Positions 30,238 to 38,300 of a stretch of 64,000 nucleotides of DNA are shown in pieces. The stretch is taken from assembly GCA_014238945.1 (NCBI GenBank), contig JABAAB010000117.1, positions 1 to 64,000 on the forward strand. Direction: 5' to 3'. Under the pieces are notes generated by a model. It ran no database searches, had not been told where the DNA came from, and saw only the letters and a list, made by a program, of their open reading frames with translations. Made by a program: the position numbers and the translations under genes. The number at the start of each line of letters is the position of its first letter. Position 1 is the first letter of the stretch. Source of the stretch: Lysobacterales bacterium. Its GTDB lineage: Bacteria > Pseudomonadota > Gammaproteobacteria > Xanthomonadales > SZUA-36.

Positions 30238-31701
30238 ATGAAGAACCAGTCTACTTTTCTATGGCACGATTATGAAACCTTTGGTGCCCACCCGAAGCTG
30301 GACCGGCCGGCACAGTTCGCAGCACTTCGAACCGACATGGACTTACAACCGGTGGCTGATCCGATCAGTTGGTTTTGCCAACCGGCAACCGATGTTTTCC
30401 CCCACCCGGTGGCCAGCCTGATTACCGGAATCACACCGCAGGATGCGCTCCGGGACGGTATGACCGAGGCCGGGTTTGCCAGTAAAATTCGTGCGGAAAT
30501 GCTGGAGCCCGATACCTGCAGTGCCGGTTACAACAGCATCCGCTTCGATGATGAGTTCAGCCGCAACCTTTTTTACCGAAATCTCTATGACCCCTATGAG
30601 CGCGAGTACAAGAACGGCAACAAGCGCTGGGACCTGATCAACCTGGCCAGGATGTGCTATGCATTGAGACCCGAGGGCATCAAATGGCCGGAACATGAGG
30701 CGGGCAAGCCCAGTTTTAAACTGGAGGACCTGAGCTCAACCAACGGCATCAGCCATGAAGGCGCCCACGAAGCATTGTCGGATGTGCTGGCGACCATCGG
30801 TCTCGCCCGTCTGATCCGTACATGCCAGCCGCGATTGTTTGATTGGGCTTTGGGATTGCGGAATCAAAAATCGGTTATGGGTTTGCTCAACACGGTCAAC
30901 CCGGTTCCGATCCTTCACACCTCCTCACGTATACCGGCCACGCGCGGGTGTACAACGCTGGTGCTGCCGATTTGCATCTATCCTGATCGGGCCAAGTCGG
31001 TCATTGTGTTCGACCTGATGGGTGATCCACAGGCACTGATCGAATGCAGCGCTGAACAAATTTCAGACCGTGTGTTCACACCCGCTGTTGATCTGCCGGA
31101 AGGGGTCGAAAGAATATCGCTCAAAGCCATACACAGCAACCAGGTGCCCATGCTTGCACCTGCCTCTACCTTGCGTGGTGTCGATTGTGAGCGCATTGGT
31201 CTGGACAGCGAATTGTGTGAACTGAATGCTCAGAAACTCAGTCCGGTACTGGCGCAGGTGCGAAACAAGGTGATGGAGGTGTTCAAACCATATATTGCAA
31301 CACCGGACAGTGACCCGGATCATGGGATTTATTCGGGCGGATTCTTTTCGAACAGTGATCGGGCCCTGATGAACAAAATCCACAATATGCGACCCCGGCA
31401 ATGGACAGAAAGTCACTGGCCGTTCAAAGACCCGAGACTGAAAGAAATGTTGTTTCGCTATCGTGCCAGGAATTTTCCGGACGCACTGTCCGCATCCGAA
31501 AGTGAGCGTTGGGAGGCAGATCGGCTGCACAGACTGAATCTGCCTTCCGATCCACGCCAATTGAATCCGGCTACCTTTGTAATTGAAATAGCCGTGGCCC
31601 GCGAACAACACCAGGGCGACCCCCGTGCACAGAAAATCCTGGATCAGCTGCAAGCCTGGGGAAATGATTTGATTGGCCGGAGCTTGACAGATCCGGTTTA
31701 A
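30238..31701 (+). CDS. sbcB: Exodeoxyribonuclease I
   Basis: Single-strand 3'-5' DNA exonuclease used in recombination and mismatch repair. The N-terminal DEDDh domain is FLWHDYETFGAHP, with YNSIRFDDEFSRNLFYRN and HEGAHEALSDVLATIGLARL. The SH3-like and helical C-terminal parts include SGGFFSNSDRALMNKIH and LKEMLFRYRARNFP. 487 residues, normal length. Confidence 0.95.
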   Translation: MKNQSTFLWHDYETFGAHPKLDRPAQFAALRTDMDLQPVADPISWFCQPATDVFPHPVASLITGITPQDALRDGMTEAGFASKIRAEMLEPDTCSAGYNSIRFDDEFSRNLFYRNLYDPYEREYKNGNKRWDLINLARMCYALRPEGIKWPEHEAGKPSFKLEDLSSTNGISHEGAHEALSDVLATIGLARLIRTCQPRLFDWALGLRNQKSVMGLLNTVNPVPILHTSSRIPATRGCTTLVLPICIYPDRAKSVIVFDLMGDPQALIECSAEQISDRVFTPAVDLPEGVERISLKAIHSNQVPMLAPASTLRGVDCERIGLDSELCELNAQKLSPVLAQVRNKVMEVFKPYIATPDSDPDHGIYSGGFFSNSDRALMNKIHNMRPRQWTESHWPFKDPRLKEMLFRYRARNFPDALSASESERWEADRLHRLNLPSDPRQLNPATFVIEIAVAREQHQGDPRAQKILDQLQAWGNDLIGRSLTDPV

Positions 31702-31986
31702 ATTACGGGGTCTGCAGGTTTGTAGTCCATAACCCCAAATCAATGACTTATTGCCTCTTTCTCGATTAAAGTCGAATTATTTATACACAAGTCTCTGATT
31801 GTCCATGGTGTCAATCCACCAATGAGTTATAATCCTGATGTGTCAGGAGACCGATCCATAAGTTATTGTTTAATAAGGACTTTTAAGAATTGGTCAATTT
31901 TTGACCAATGTAAAGGCCAGCGTACGCTGGCTATGTACCCGCAACATTACCCACAGGGTTATCCACAGCTTTTGTGGATAACCTCT
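31702..31986. other. Palindrome-rich spacer with paired DnaA boxes
   Basis: No gene is seen. The spacer holds, in order: a dyad ATTGGTCAA-ttt-TTGACCAAT (31889-31909); a perfect 16-base palindrome GCCAGCGTACGCTGGC (31916-31931); a near DnaA box TTACCCACA (31947-31955); a consensus DnaA box TTATCCACA (31959-31967); and its inverted partner TGTGGATAA (31973-31981). The last two together form a hairpin with a short loop, five bases before the stop of the facing small gene. It could be a DnaA-binding locus, a terminator-like structure, or both. Confidence 0.6.
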
Positions 31987-32238
31987 TCAAGCTGCATTTG
32001 CGGCCAGGGATGAGGCCTCGGAATGATCCGTGGAATGTGCCCTGGCGTGCTGATTCATCGTACGTTTATGCCCACCGGTCGTTTTGATCAAGCGCCGTCT
32101 TGCCGTGGGTGAAACAAACTCAACGTGGCTACCATCTGAGAACTGCAACATCCAGATTCTTCGGGGTTCATTATCCTTTCCGGGTGTTGCAACAACACCC
32201 GTGATGGTTTTGCCAACCAGCTGATAATCGTTGTTCAT
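31987..32238 (-). CDS. Small hypothetical protein, 83 aa
   Basis: Family not recognised. ATG at 32238 with AAGGAGA eight bases upstream, which supports translation. The N-terminal 55 residues look like a small beta fold (LVGKTITGVV, RIWMLQFSDGSHVEFVSP); the C-terminal 28 residues are His/Arg/Ala-rich and probably disordered. Small and basic, it might bind nucleic acid. It is convergent with sbcB, ending at the DnaA-box hairpin. Confidence 0.55.
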   Translation of the reverse strand: MNNDYQLVGKTITGVVATPGKDNEPRRIWMLQFSDGSHVEFVSPTARRRLIKTTGGHKRTMNQHARAHSTDHSEASSLAANAA

Positions 32239-32372
32239 ACGCCTGTCTCCTTGTTCGATGACCTGCATTAGAACAAATCCGATTCTCAAATCGTGAGAGG
32301 GCAGAGGAAATGGTTTCTCCGCAGAGATTTCCTACCCGTTTGCAGGTTGAATTGCCCTATTTACTGTACTTC

Positions 32373-32401
32373 CTGCGGGCTAGTGTGTAGCAAGCCCGCA
32401 G
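32373..32401 (+). promoter_or_regulatory. Strong hairpin in the comEA-like leader
   Basis: CTGCGGGCT (32373-32381) pairs with AGCCCGCAG (32393-32401) about 50 bases before the start at 32449. There is no T-run, so it is more likely a leader structure than a terminator. Confidence 0.35.
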
Positions 32402-32448
32402 ATGCGGGTGAAACTTAAAAATCAGTCATCTCAAACATTGGGGGTTTT

Positions 32449-32733
32449 ATGAAAAAACTTATGTCAATATTGTTAGCAAGTCTGTTTTCCATCTGTGCCT
32501 GGGCTTTCCAGCCAGTCAATGTCAATAACGCAAGTGCCGAGGAAATTGCAGATTCACTCAAAGGGGTTGGAATGAGCAAGGCAACCGCCATCGTCGCCTA
32601 TCGTGACAAGAATGGTTCCTTCAAACACATCGACGAGTTGGTCAATGTCAAAGGTATCGGTATTCGCACCGTCGACATCAATCGCGAGTATATTCTGCTC
32701 GATGACAGCGGCAAGCTGGCAACTGGCAAGTAA
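32449..32733 (+). CDS. ComEA-like helix-hairpin-helix DNA-binding protein
   Basis: 94 residues. A signal peptide ends at about residue 19 (ICAWA before FQPVN). It is followed by two helix-hairpin-helix motifs (VNVNNASAEEIADSLKGVG, then GSFKHIDELVNVKGIGI). Periplasmic ComEA binds incoming double-stranded DNA in type IV pilus-driven transformation, and a type IV pilin cluster is in this window. Small proteins of this type are also called YbaV-like, so a competence role is likely but not proven. SD-like GGGGGT precedes the ATG. Confidence 0.85.
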   Translation: MKKLMSILLASLFSICAWAFQPVNVNNASAEEIADSLKGVGMSKATAIVAYRDKNGSFKHIDELVNVKGIGIRTVDINREYILLDDSGKLATGK

Positions 32734-32756
32734 GGCAGTCGAAAACGATTATCTGT

Positions 32757-32795
32757 ACCGGTCCGGGAACTTACTGGGCCGGTCAGGTATTTTTT
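32757..32795 (+). terminator. Rho-independent terminator after the comEA-like gene
   Basis: ACCGGTCC (32757-32764) pairs with GGGCCGGT (32776-32783), followed by CAGGTA and a T-run to 32795. It separates the comEA-like gene from convergent recR. Confidence 0.7.
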
Positions 32796-32800
32796 CAGAT

Positions 32801-33400
32801 TCAGTCGATTAACAAACGACTGCCGAACGCATGCGCAAGTGTTGACTTGTCGGTGTATTCAAGCTCGCCACCGAGGGGTACACCGTGGGCGATACGGGTG
32901 ACGCGAATCCGGTGCGCACCGGCCATTCTTTGCAGATAGTAAGAGGTTGCCTCTCCCTCAACCGTCGGGTTGGTTGCGATGATCAGTTCTTCCGGTGGTT
33001 GCTGTTCCAGACGCAATGCCAGTTGATCCATACCGAGTTCCGCTGGCCCAATTCCATCAAGTGGTGACAATCGACCCAGCAATACAAAGTACCGGCCCTT
33101 GTAGGCTGTGGCCTGTTCAATGGCCAGCACATCAACCGGTGATTCCACCACACACAACAGACTCTGGTCGCGACCGGGATTCGCGCAAACAGCACAGACC
33201 TCCCTTTCTGTCAGGTCACGACACTGGCTGCAACGACCGATATTCTGCATGGCTTCGGCAATCACTTCGGCAAGTTGCAACCCACCTTCGCGGTTTCTTT
33301 CCAACAGGTGTAGTGCCATGCGTTGTGCGCTCTTCGGGCCGACACCGGGCAGGCATCGCAACGAAGTGATTAACTGGTTCAGCAGTGACTCTGTGGTCAT
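32801..33400 (-). CDS. recR: Recombination protein RecR
   Basis: Acts with RecF/RecO to load RecA at gaps. 199 residues: helix-hairpin-helix [18 protein letters not shown], zinc site [16 protein letters not shown], and Toprim domain ([41 protein letters not shown]). Third gene of dnaX-ybaB-recR. Confidence 0.96.
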   Translation of the reverse strand: MTTESLLNQLITSLRCLPGVGPKSAQRMALHLLERNREGGLQLAEVIAEAMQNIGRCSQCRDLTEREVCAVCANPGRDQSLLCVVESPVDVLAIEQATAYKGRYFVLLGRLSPLDGIGPAELGMDQLALRLEQQPPEELIIATNPTVEGEATSYYLQRMAGAHRIRVTRIAHGVPLGGELEYTDKSTLAHAFGSRLLID

Positions 33401-33423
33401 GGATCAGAATCTGTGTACAGGCC

Positions 33424-33744
33424 CTAAAAGGGCAGTTTAAAACCGGGAGGGAGATTCATTCCCTGGGTCAGGCCGGACATTTGCTGTTGGCTGGTTTCCT
33501 TGACCTTGTTGACTGCATCATTGGTGGCAGCGGTTACCAGGTCTTCCAGCATTTCCATATCATCGGCCAGTGTGGGATCGATGGTAACTCGCCGAACCGC
33601 GTGCTGTCCGTTCATAACCACACTGACCATACCGCCACCGGCCTGCCCGGTAACCTCCATGCCAGCCAGTTTTTCCTGGGCTGCCTGCATGTCCTGCTGC
33701 ATTTTCTGCGCTTGTTGCAGCAAGCCTGCGATGTTTCCTTTCAT
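33424..33744 (-). CDS. ybaB: YbaB/EbfC family nucleoid-associated protein
   Basis: 106 residues. Start ATG at 33744 with AGAGG about nine bases upstream (the frame is open ten codons further). Helical N-terminus [19 protein letters not shown], core [17 protein letters not shown], and the C-terminal [15 protein letters not shown]. Dimeric DNA-binding protein, always between dnaX and recR. Confidence 0.94.
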   Translation of the reverse strand: MKGNIAGLLQQAQKMQQDMQAAQEKLAGMEVTGQAGGGMVSVVMNGQHAVRRVTIDPTLADDMEMLEDLVTAATNDAVNKVKETSQQQMSGLTQGMNLPPGFKLPF

Positions 33745-33810
33745 TGCTGTTTCCTCTTTGGATATTTTCTGCACACAACACCGAATTTCCGGTTCCGGGC
33801 TTTCTGTGCA

Positions 33811-35523
33811 TTATTGAAGCGGTTGTACTGAATCCGGGACAATTTTTGCATCAAAATTCTTCTTGATTTCCTTGACGGTAGGATCAGACTCGATGGATTG
33901 TTCTGCCTCGCTCTTGCGAGTTAATTCTGCCTGTTCTGTCACCGCAGCCACCGACTGTACAGACTCCGTCGCGGTGTGTAAGTCCAGCATCACTGGCCGT
34001 CCAAGGTGGTCCGAAAGAGCTGACTGTATATTTTGCACCACACTGTTGGATCCCAGATGCTCCAGGGTATCAGGAACGAGAAACTTCCAGCGGTTCTTAT
34101 TGGCAGATTCAAATTGCAGATTGCGGGCCAGTTCTCTTGCTGCGCCGGAAAGTTTCAGGCTGGCCTGAAGTCTGGCCCAGTCCTGCTCCAGTGTTTCCTC
34201 TGGCGGAATATCCAGCATCGGCAGCGCCTGTGACCCGGTTACTTCAGTCTTTGCAGGGTCTGGCCTGTCATCCTCCCGGGTCAAGGCATCAAACGCCTCC
34301 CGGGCTGTATTTCTTGCCGTTTTATCAGGGCCTGCTACTTTGTCCGGAGCAATAGGTTCCGTCCTGACCGAACCGGCGCTGGTTGCTGTTTTTTTGCTCC
34401 CACCGGGGGCCGACCCCTCGGTGGCACCAGAATCTGCCTCAACCGGTCTGAAGGCAAGCATACGCATCAGGGTCATCTCCAGACCGGTGCGAGGGTCAGG
34501 GGCAATCCCCAGGTCCCTGCTGCCATTGATGGCGATCTGGTAATAAAGTTGTGCGTCTTCGGGAGTGATCTGCCCTGCACTCTCCACCAAAGCGTCCCAG
34601 TCCGGCCGTTCGGGGTCACGAAAATCCGGAGCGGAATGTATCAGAACGATCCGGTGCATGGCCTGTGCCAATTCATCCAGCACGCTTTCAAGTCTGCGTG
34701 ATTGCAGACTCAACTCGTTGACTACGTCCAATATGGTATTGCCATCACCCGCTACCAGCGCAGCCATGATGTTCGCAATGTGTGCATGATCTATGCTACC
34801 AAGCATACTGGCAACATCATCATCCGTCAGGCTGCCACCGCCAAAAGCAATCGCCTGGTCCAGCAAACTGAGCCCATCACGCATACTCCCGTCTGCAGCT
34901 CGTGCGATACGCATGATCGCAGAGTCTTCGGCTTCAACAGATTCGGCCTTCAATATCATTGCCAGACGATCTCGGATCTGATCGGGCAACAGACGGGTGA
35001 GACTGAAACGCAGACAACGTGAAAGAATGGTGATCGGTAGTTTTTGCGGGTCGGTTGTTGCCAACACAAACTTCACATGAGGTGGTGGCTCTTCAAGTGT
35101 TTTGAGCAAAGCATTAAAACTATGCCCGGACAGCATGTGAACTTCGTCAATGATGTACACCTTGAATCGCCCACGAGAAGGCGTGTACTGAACCGTTTCC
35201 AGCAATTCACGGGTATCGTCCACCTTGGTCTTTGAAGCCGCGTCAATCTCAAGCATATCGACGAAACGTCCGTCATCGACGTCGGTACAACTGGAACATT
35301 TGCCACAGGGTTTTGAAGAAACGCCGGCCTCGCAATTCAAACACTTGGCCAGAATCCTGGCAATGGTTGTCTTACCCACACCACGTGTTCCCGTGAGCAG
35401 GAAAGCATGATGAACTCGATCCTGGTCAAGGCCATTGACCAGTGCCTGCACCACGTGCTGTTGACCGACGAGATCGCTGAATGTCCGGGGACGCCATTTA
35501 CGCGCCAATACCTGATAACTCAT
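33811..35523 (-). CDS. dnaX: DNA polymerase III tau (and possibly gamma) subunit
   Basis: Clamp-loader ATPase that also tethers the replisome. 570 residues. Walker A GTRGVGKT (45-52), zinc cysteines C64, C73, C76, C79, Walker B VYIIDEVHML, sensor SRC at 168-170, and domain III up to about 360. A low-complexity linker and a tau-specific C-terminal domain follow. At codons 377-378 a seven-A run offers a way to make a shorter gamma form. First gene of dnaX-ybaB-recR, beside the 4.5S RNA gene. Confidence 0.95.
   Translation of the reverse strand: MSYQVLARKWRPRTFSDLVGQQHVVQALVNGLDQDRVHHAFLLTGTRGVGKTTIARILAKCLNCEAGVSSKPCGKCSSCTDVDDGRFVDMLEIDAASKTKVDDTRELLETVQYTPSRGRFKVYIIDEVHMLSGHSFNALLKTLEEPPPHVKFVLATTDPQKLPITILSRCLRFSLTRLLPDQIRDRLAMILKAESVEAEDSAIMRIARAADGSMRDGLSLLDQAIAFGGGSLTDDDVASMLGSIDHAHIANIMAALVAGDGNTILDVVNELSLQSRRLESVLDELAQAMHRIVLIHSAPDFRDPERPDWDALVESAGQITPEDAQLYYQIAINGSRDLGIAPDPRTGLEMTLMRMLAFRPVEADSGATEGSAPGGSKKTATSAGSVRTEPIAPDKVAGPDKTARNTAREAFDALTREDDRPDPAKTEVTGSQALPMLDIPPEETLEQDWARLQASLKLSGAARELARNLQFESANKNRWKFLVPDTLEHLGSNSVVQNIQSALSDHLGRPVMLDLHTATESVQSVAAVTEQAELTRKSEAEQSIESDPTVKEIKKNFDAKIVPDSVQPLQ
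34389..34395 (-). promoter_or_regulatory. A7 slippery run in dnaX
   Basis: The coding strand reads AGC-AAA-AAA-ACA at codons 376-379. A -1 shift here would add 21 codons before TGA, giving about 399 residues; a +1 shift would add about 17 codons before TAG, giving about 395. Both end close to the domain III/IV border, where E. coli gamma ends. A GGGAG lies immediately upstream. The heptamer is not the classical A-AAA-AAG, so transcriptional slippage, as in Thermus, is an alternative. Confidence 0.45.
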
Positions 35524-35588
35524 TGGAGATAATTTACACCAAAACAGGATTCACGGGAACCGAATTCCCACTATTACGGAAGGGTGAT

Positions 35589-35698
35589 GGCAGCCTCTGC
35601 CCACCGATCCCCGGCACCCGAGTCCACTGCTGCCGCTGCTCCCTTCCGGGCCTGACGGGGTTCACAATGTATCGTCGCGGGGCGGCCGACAGGGGCCA
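35589..35698 (-). ncRNA. ffs: 4.5S RNA (signal recognition particle RNA)
   Basis: The minus strand contains GTCAGGCCCGGAAGGGAGCA followed by GC, the SRP domain IV core with the GGAA tetraloop and Ffh-binding internal loop. The flanks (GGCCCCTGTCGGC at the 5' side, GGGCAGAGGCTGCC at the 3' side) close a long rod. Ends are approximate. It sits upstream of dnaX on the same strand, a common gammaproteobacterial position. Confidence 0.92.
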
Positions 35699-35817
35699 CC
35701 ACTGAACCACATATCCCAACATTCCAATATGCGGGAACGGAATTGTGCCGCATGCCATGGACAGGATCAATCTTTCAATCCCAAATATATTGGTTTTCAG
35801 GTCCAATGCCATAAATT

Positions 35818-37230
35818 ATGCGAAATTTCATCATTCAGCTATTGTCAGGTGACCCGCCTGACGCGACAATGGCATTTTTATCGAACCAAAGAATCATGCT
35901 GAAGACAATCACATCACTTGAAGCCATCACCGGGTTGTTGTCGGATCACAGTTCACGGGATCCACGCAGGTCTGTCGATGCTGCCAGTATGGGATGGCAG
36001 AAAGACACTGCTATTTGTTCTTATATCGACTCTCTCGAACCTGAAAACAGAGGCGCGGAACATTTCCGAATGCATGTCTTTTCCATCGACAGTACACCGG
36101 CGGACAGCACGACTGCATTCGGGAAAATTGTCGGTGGCGAGATCCGGACCGACGACGATATCATGGTCGCAGCCACACTGAAACGTGGTCGGGTCAGGCA
36201 AATCACCACTGCCGATGGAACGGTAAGCATTGCCCGTTCGGGTGACATGGTAAACCTGCAACTGCACGAGACCATGGATTTCAAAGAGGGGGACCTGTTA
36301 CACAGACCGGGTGAAACCCTGCAGCGCAGCGACCAGTTCCGGGCCCACCTGCTGTGGATGCACGCCGACCCGATGCTCCCGGAACGAAGTTATCATCTTA
36401 AAATAGGCTCCCAGACAACCTCTGTACAGGTCACCGACCTCAAATACACCATTAATTTCAACCAGGGTGAACATCTGCCGGCAACCAAGCTGAACCAGCA
36501 TGAAATTGCAGTGTGTAATTTTGCAACGGCTCAGGCCATCGCCTTTGACCACCACACGGAGAATGCCGAAACCGGCACCTTTGTGCTGATTGACCGGATC
36601 AACAACGACATCGTCGCTGCGGGCTTGATCGACTTTGGTCTTCATCGTGGGCAGAACCTGTCCTGGCAATCATTTGAAATCAGCCGCAATCTGCGCGCTC
36701 AAATGAAAAACCAGAAACCGTTGATCATCTGGTTCACGGGACTGTCCGCATCGGGCAAATCCACCATTGCCGATATGGTTGAGCAAAAGCTGGCGGCACA
36801 AAACAGGCACACATACCTGCTCGACGGAGATAACTTCCGTCACGGTCTGAATAAGGACCTCGGCTTCACCGATGCCGACCGTGTTGAAAATATCCGGCGG
36901 GTTGCCGAGGTCGCCCGACTGATGGCAGATTCCGGACTGATCGTCATGGCGTCGTTCATATCCCCGTTCCGCAGAGAGCGCAGGATGGCCCGGGAAATCG
37001 CCGGTGATATTAATTTCGTGGAAGTATTTGTCGACACACCCCTGGAAGTCTGTGAAGCACGTGACCCCAAGGGAATGTATGCAAAGGCCCGCAGGGGCGA
37101 AATCCCCAATTTCACCGGAATCAGCTCAGCCTATGAAGCACCGGAACTTGCGGATATCCACCTGGAAGCGGGTGAGCGTACATCGGAAGAACTGGCGGAT
37201 CAGGTATTGCATCAGCTGGATTTCACCTGA
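35818..37230 (+). CDS. CysN-CysC fusion lacking the GTPase domain
   Basis: The C-terminal 175 residues (about 296-470) are adenylyl-sulfate (APS) kinase: P-loop GLSASGKS (308-315), LLDGDNFRHGLNKDLGF, FISPFRRERRMAR and DPKGMYAKARRGEIPNFTGI. Residues about 85-285 match the EF-Tu domain 2/3 portion of CysN (VVxxGxI region, LLWMHADPMLP, KLNQHEIAVCNF, TFVLIDR). The usual 230-residue G domain is absent, replaced by about 70 unrecognised residues, and no cysD is adjacent. APS kinase function (APS to PAPS) is well supported; ATP-sulfurylase GTPase function is not possible here. The start is uncertain: none of the ATGs at 35818, 35869 or 35896 has a good ribosome site. Confidence 0.8.
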   Translation: MRNFIIQLLSGDPPDATMAFLSNQRIMLKTITSLEAITGLLSDHSSRDPRRSVDAASMGWQKDTAICSYIDSLEPENRGAEHFRMHVFSIDSTPADSTTAFGKIVGGEIRTDDDIMVAATLKRGRVRQITTADGTVSIARSGDMVNLQLHETMDFKEGDLLHRPGETLQRSDQFRAHLLWMHADPMLPERSYHLKIGSQTTSVQVTDLKYTINFNQGEHLPATKLNQHEIAVCNFATAQAIAFDHHTENAETGTFVLIDRINNDIVAAGLIDFGLHRGQNLSWQSFEISRNLRAQMKNQKPLIIWFTGLSASGKSTIADMVEQKLAAQNRHTYLLDGDNFRHGLNKDLGFTDADRVENIRRVAEVARLMADSGLIVMASFISPFRRERRMAREIAGDINFVEVFVDTPLEVCEARDPKGMYAKARRGEIPNFTGISSAYEAPELADIHLEAGERTSEELADQVLHQLDFT

Positions 37231-37255
37231 ACAGTAAAATTTAGCACAGGAAACA

Positions 37256-38296
37256 ATGGCCATGCCTGAATTAACGAGTGTACGTCTGAGGGCACCGTAT
37301 CTGATCCTGATCGGTAACATCACCGACCCCACTGATGCAAAAACCGGCCAGGGCATCGTCCAGTGGCGGCCCGAACTGGTTGCGGGACAATTGCGATTCC
37401 CGGAATGCAAAATAGGAATAGGCGTGCCCGATCTGACCATCGCCGACGCCAGCCAGGCCGGTGTGAAGAGTCTGATCATTGGTGTTGCACCTGTTGGCGG
37501 GTCAGTCCCGGACAACTGGTGGCCATATATCGAAGAAGCCGCAGCCGCCGGTCTGGATATCGTTTGCGGTCTGCATCTGAAACTGGCCGACTACCCCCGC
37601 GTTGTGGCGGCCGCACGGAAATCCGGTGCCCGTCTGATCGATGTCCGCAACCCACCTACTGAATTGCCGGTGGGCACCGGTGTCAATCGCAGCGGCAGGC
37701 GTGTTCTGATGGTGGGTACAGATTGCGCGGTCGGCAAAAAATATTCTGCATTGGCATTACACCATGCCATGAAAGACACGGGCATGGACTCGACTTTCAG
37801 GGCCACGGGACAGACCGGAATCATGATTGCTGGTGAAGGCCTGCCGATTGATTCGGTGGTAGCAGATTTCATCTCCGGTGCTGCAGAGATGATCTCCCCT
37901 GATAATGATGCAAACCACTGGGATGTCATCGAAGGCCAGGGCTCCCTGTTTCATCCTGGCTATTCCGGTGTCAGTCTCGGTTTGCTGCATGGATCCCAAC
38001 CCGATGCCTTTGTGGTTTGCCATGATGCAACCCGCACCGCCATCGCCGGATGGGAACACATTGCTGTGCCTTCCATAGCAGACTGTATCAACCAGCATGT
38101 GCTGGCCGGTCAACTGACCAACCCGGGAATCCGCTGTGTGGGGATCAGTGTGAATTCCTCAAAATTACCTGCATCCGAACGCACGGCATACCTCGGTCGA
38201 CTGGCCGATGAAACCAGCGTACCGGCGATTGACCCGCTGATCGATGGTTGCACTGCCATCGTGGATGAAATCCAGAGACGTTATCCAATGGAGTGA
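37256..38296 (+). CDS. dgcN: D-glutamate N-acetyltransferase DgcN (DUF1611 family)
   Basis: 346 residues of the DUF1611 family. A Rossmann-like N-terminal half (residues 1-140) is followed by a P-loop-like motif GTDCAVGKK (154-162) and ATGQTGIMIAGEGLPIDSVV, EGQGSLFHPGYSGVSLGLLHG. This family was shown in marine Proteobacteria to acetylate D-glutamate with acetyl-CoA, paired with the racemase DgcA, whose gene follows here after four bases. The ATG at 37256 has CAGGA just upstream; a second ATG two codons on is possible. Without the pair the protein would only be called DUF1611. Confidence 0.85.
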   Translation: MAMPELTSVRLRAPYLILIGNITDPTDAKTGQGIVQWRPELVAGQLRFPECKIGIGVPDLTIADASQAGVKSLIIGVAPVGGSVPDNWWPYIEEAAAAGLDIVCGLHLKLADYPRVVAAARKSGARLIDVRNPPTELPVGTGVNRSGRRVLMVGTDCAVGKKYSALALHHAMKDTGMDSTFRATGQTGIMIAGEGLPIDSVVADFISGAAEMISPDNDANHWDVIEGQGSLFHPGYSGVSLGLLHGSQPDAFVVCHDATRTAIAGWEHIAVPSIADCINQHVLAGQLTNPGIRCVGISVNSSKLPASERTAYLGRLADETSVPAIDPLIDGCTAIVDEIQRRYPME

Positions 38297-38300
38297 AATC

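Noticed and set aside
36715..37230. Stand-alone cysC gene starting inside the fusion
   Set aside because: The reading frame is continuous from the CysN-like barrels with no internal ribosome site before the kinase.
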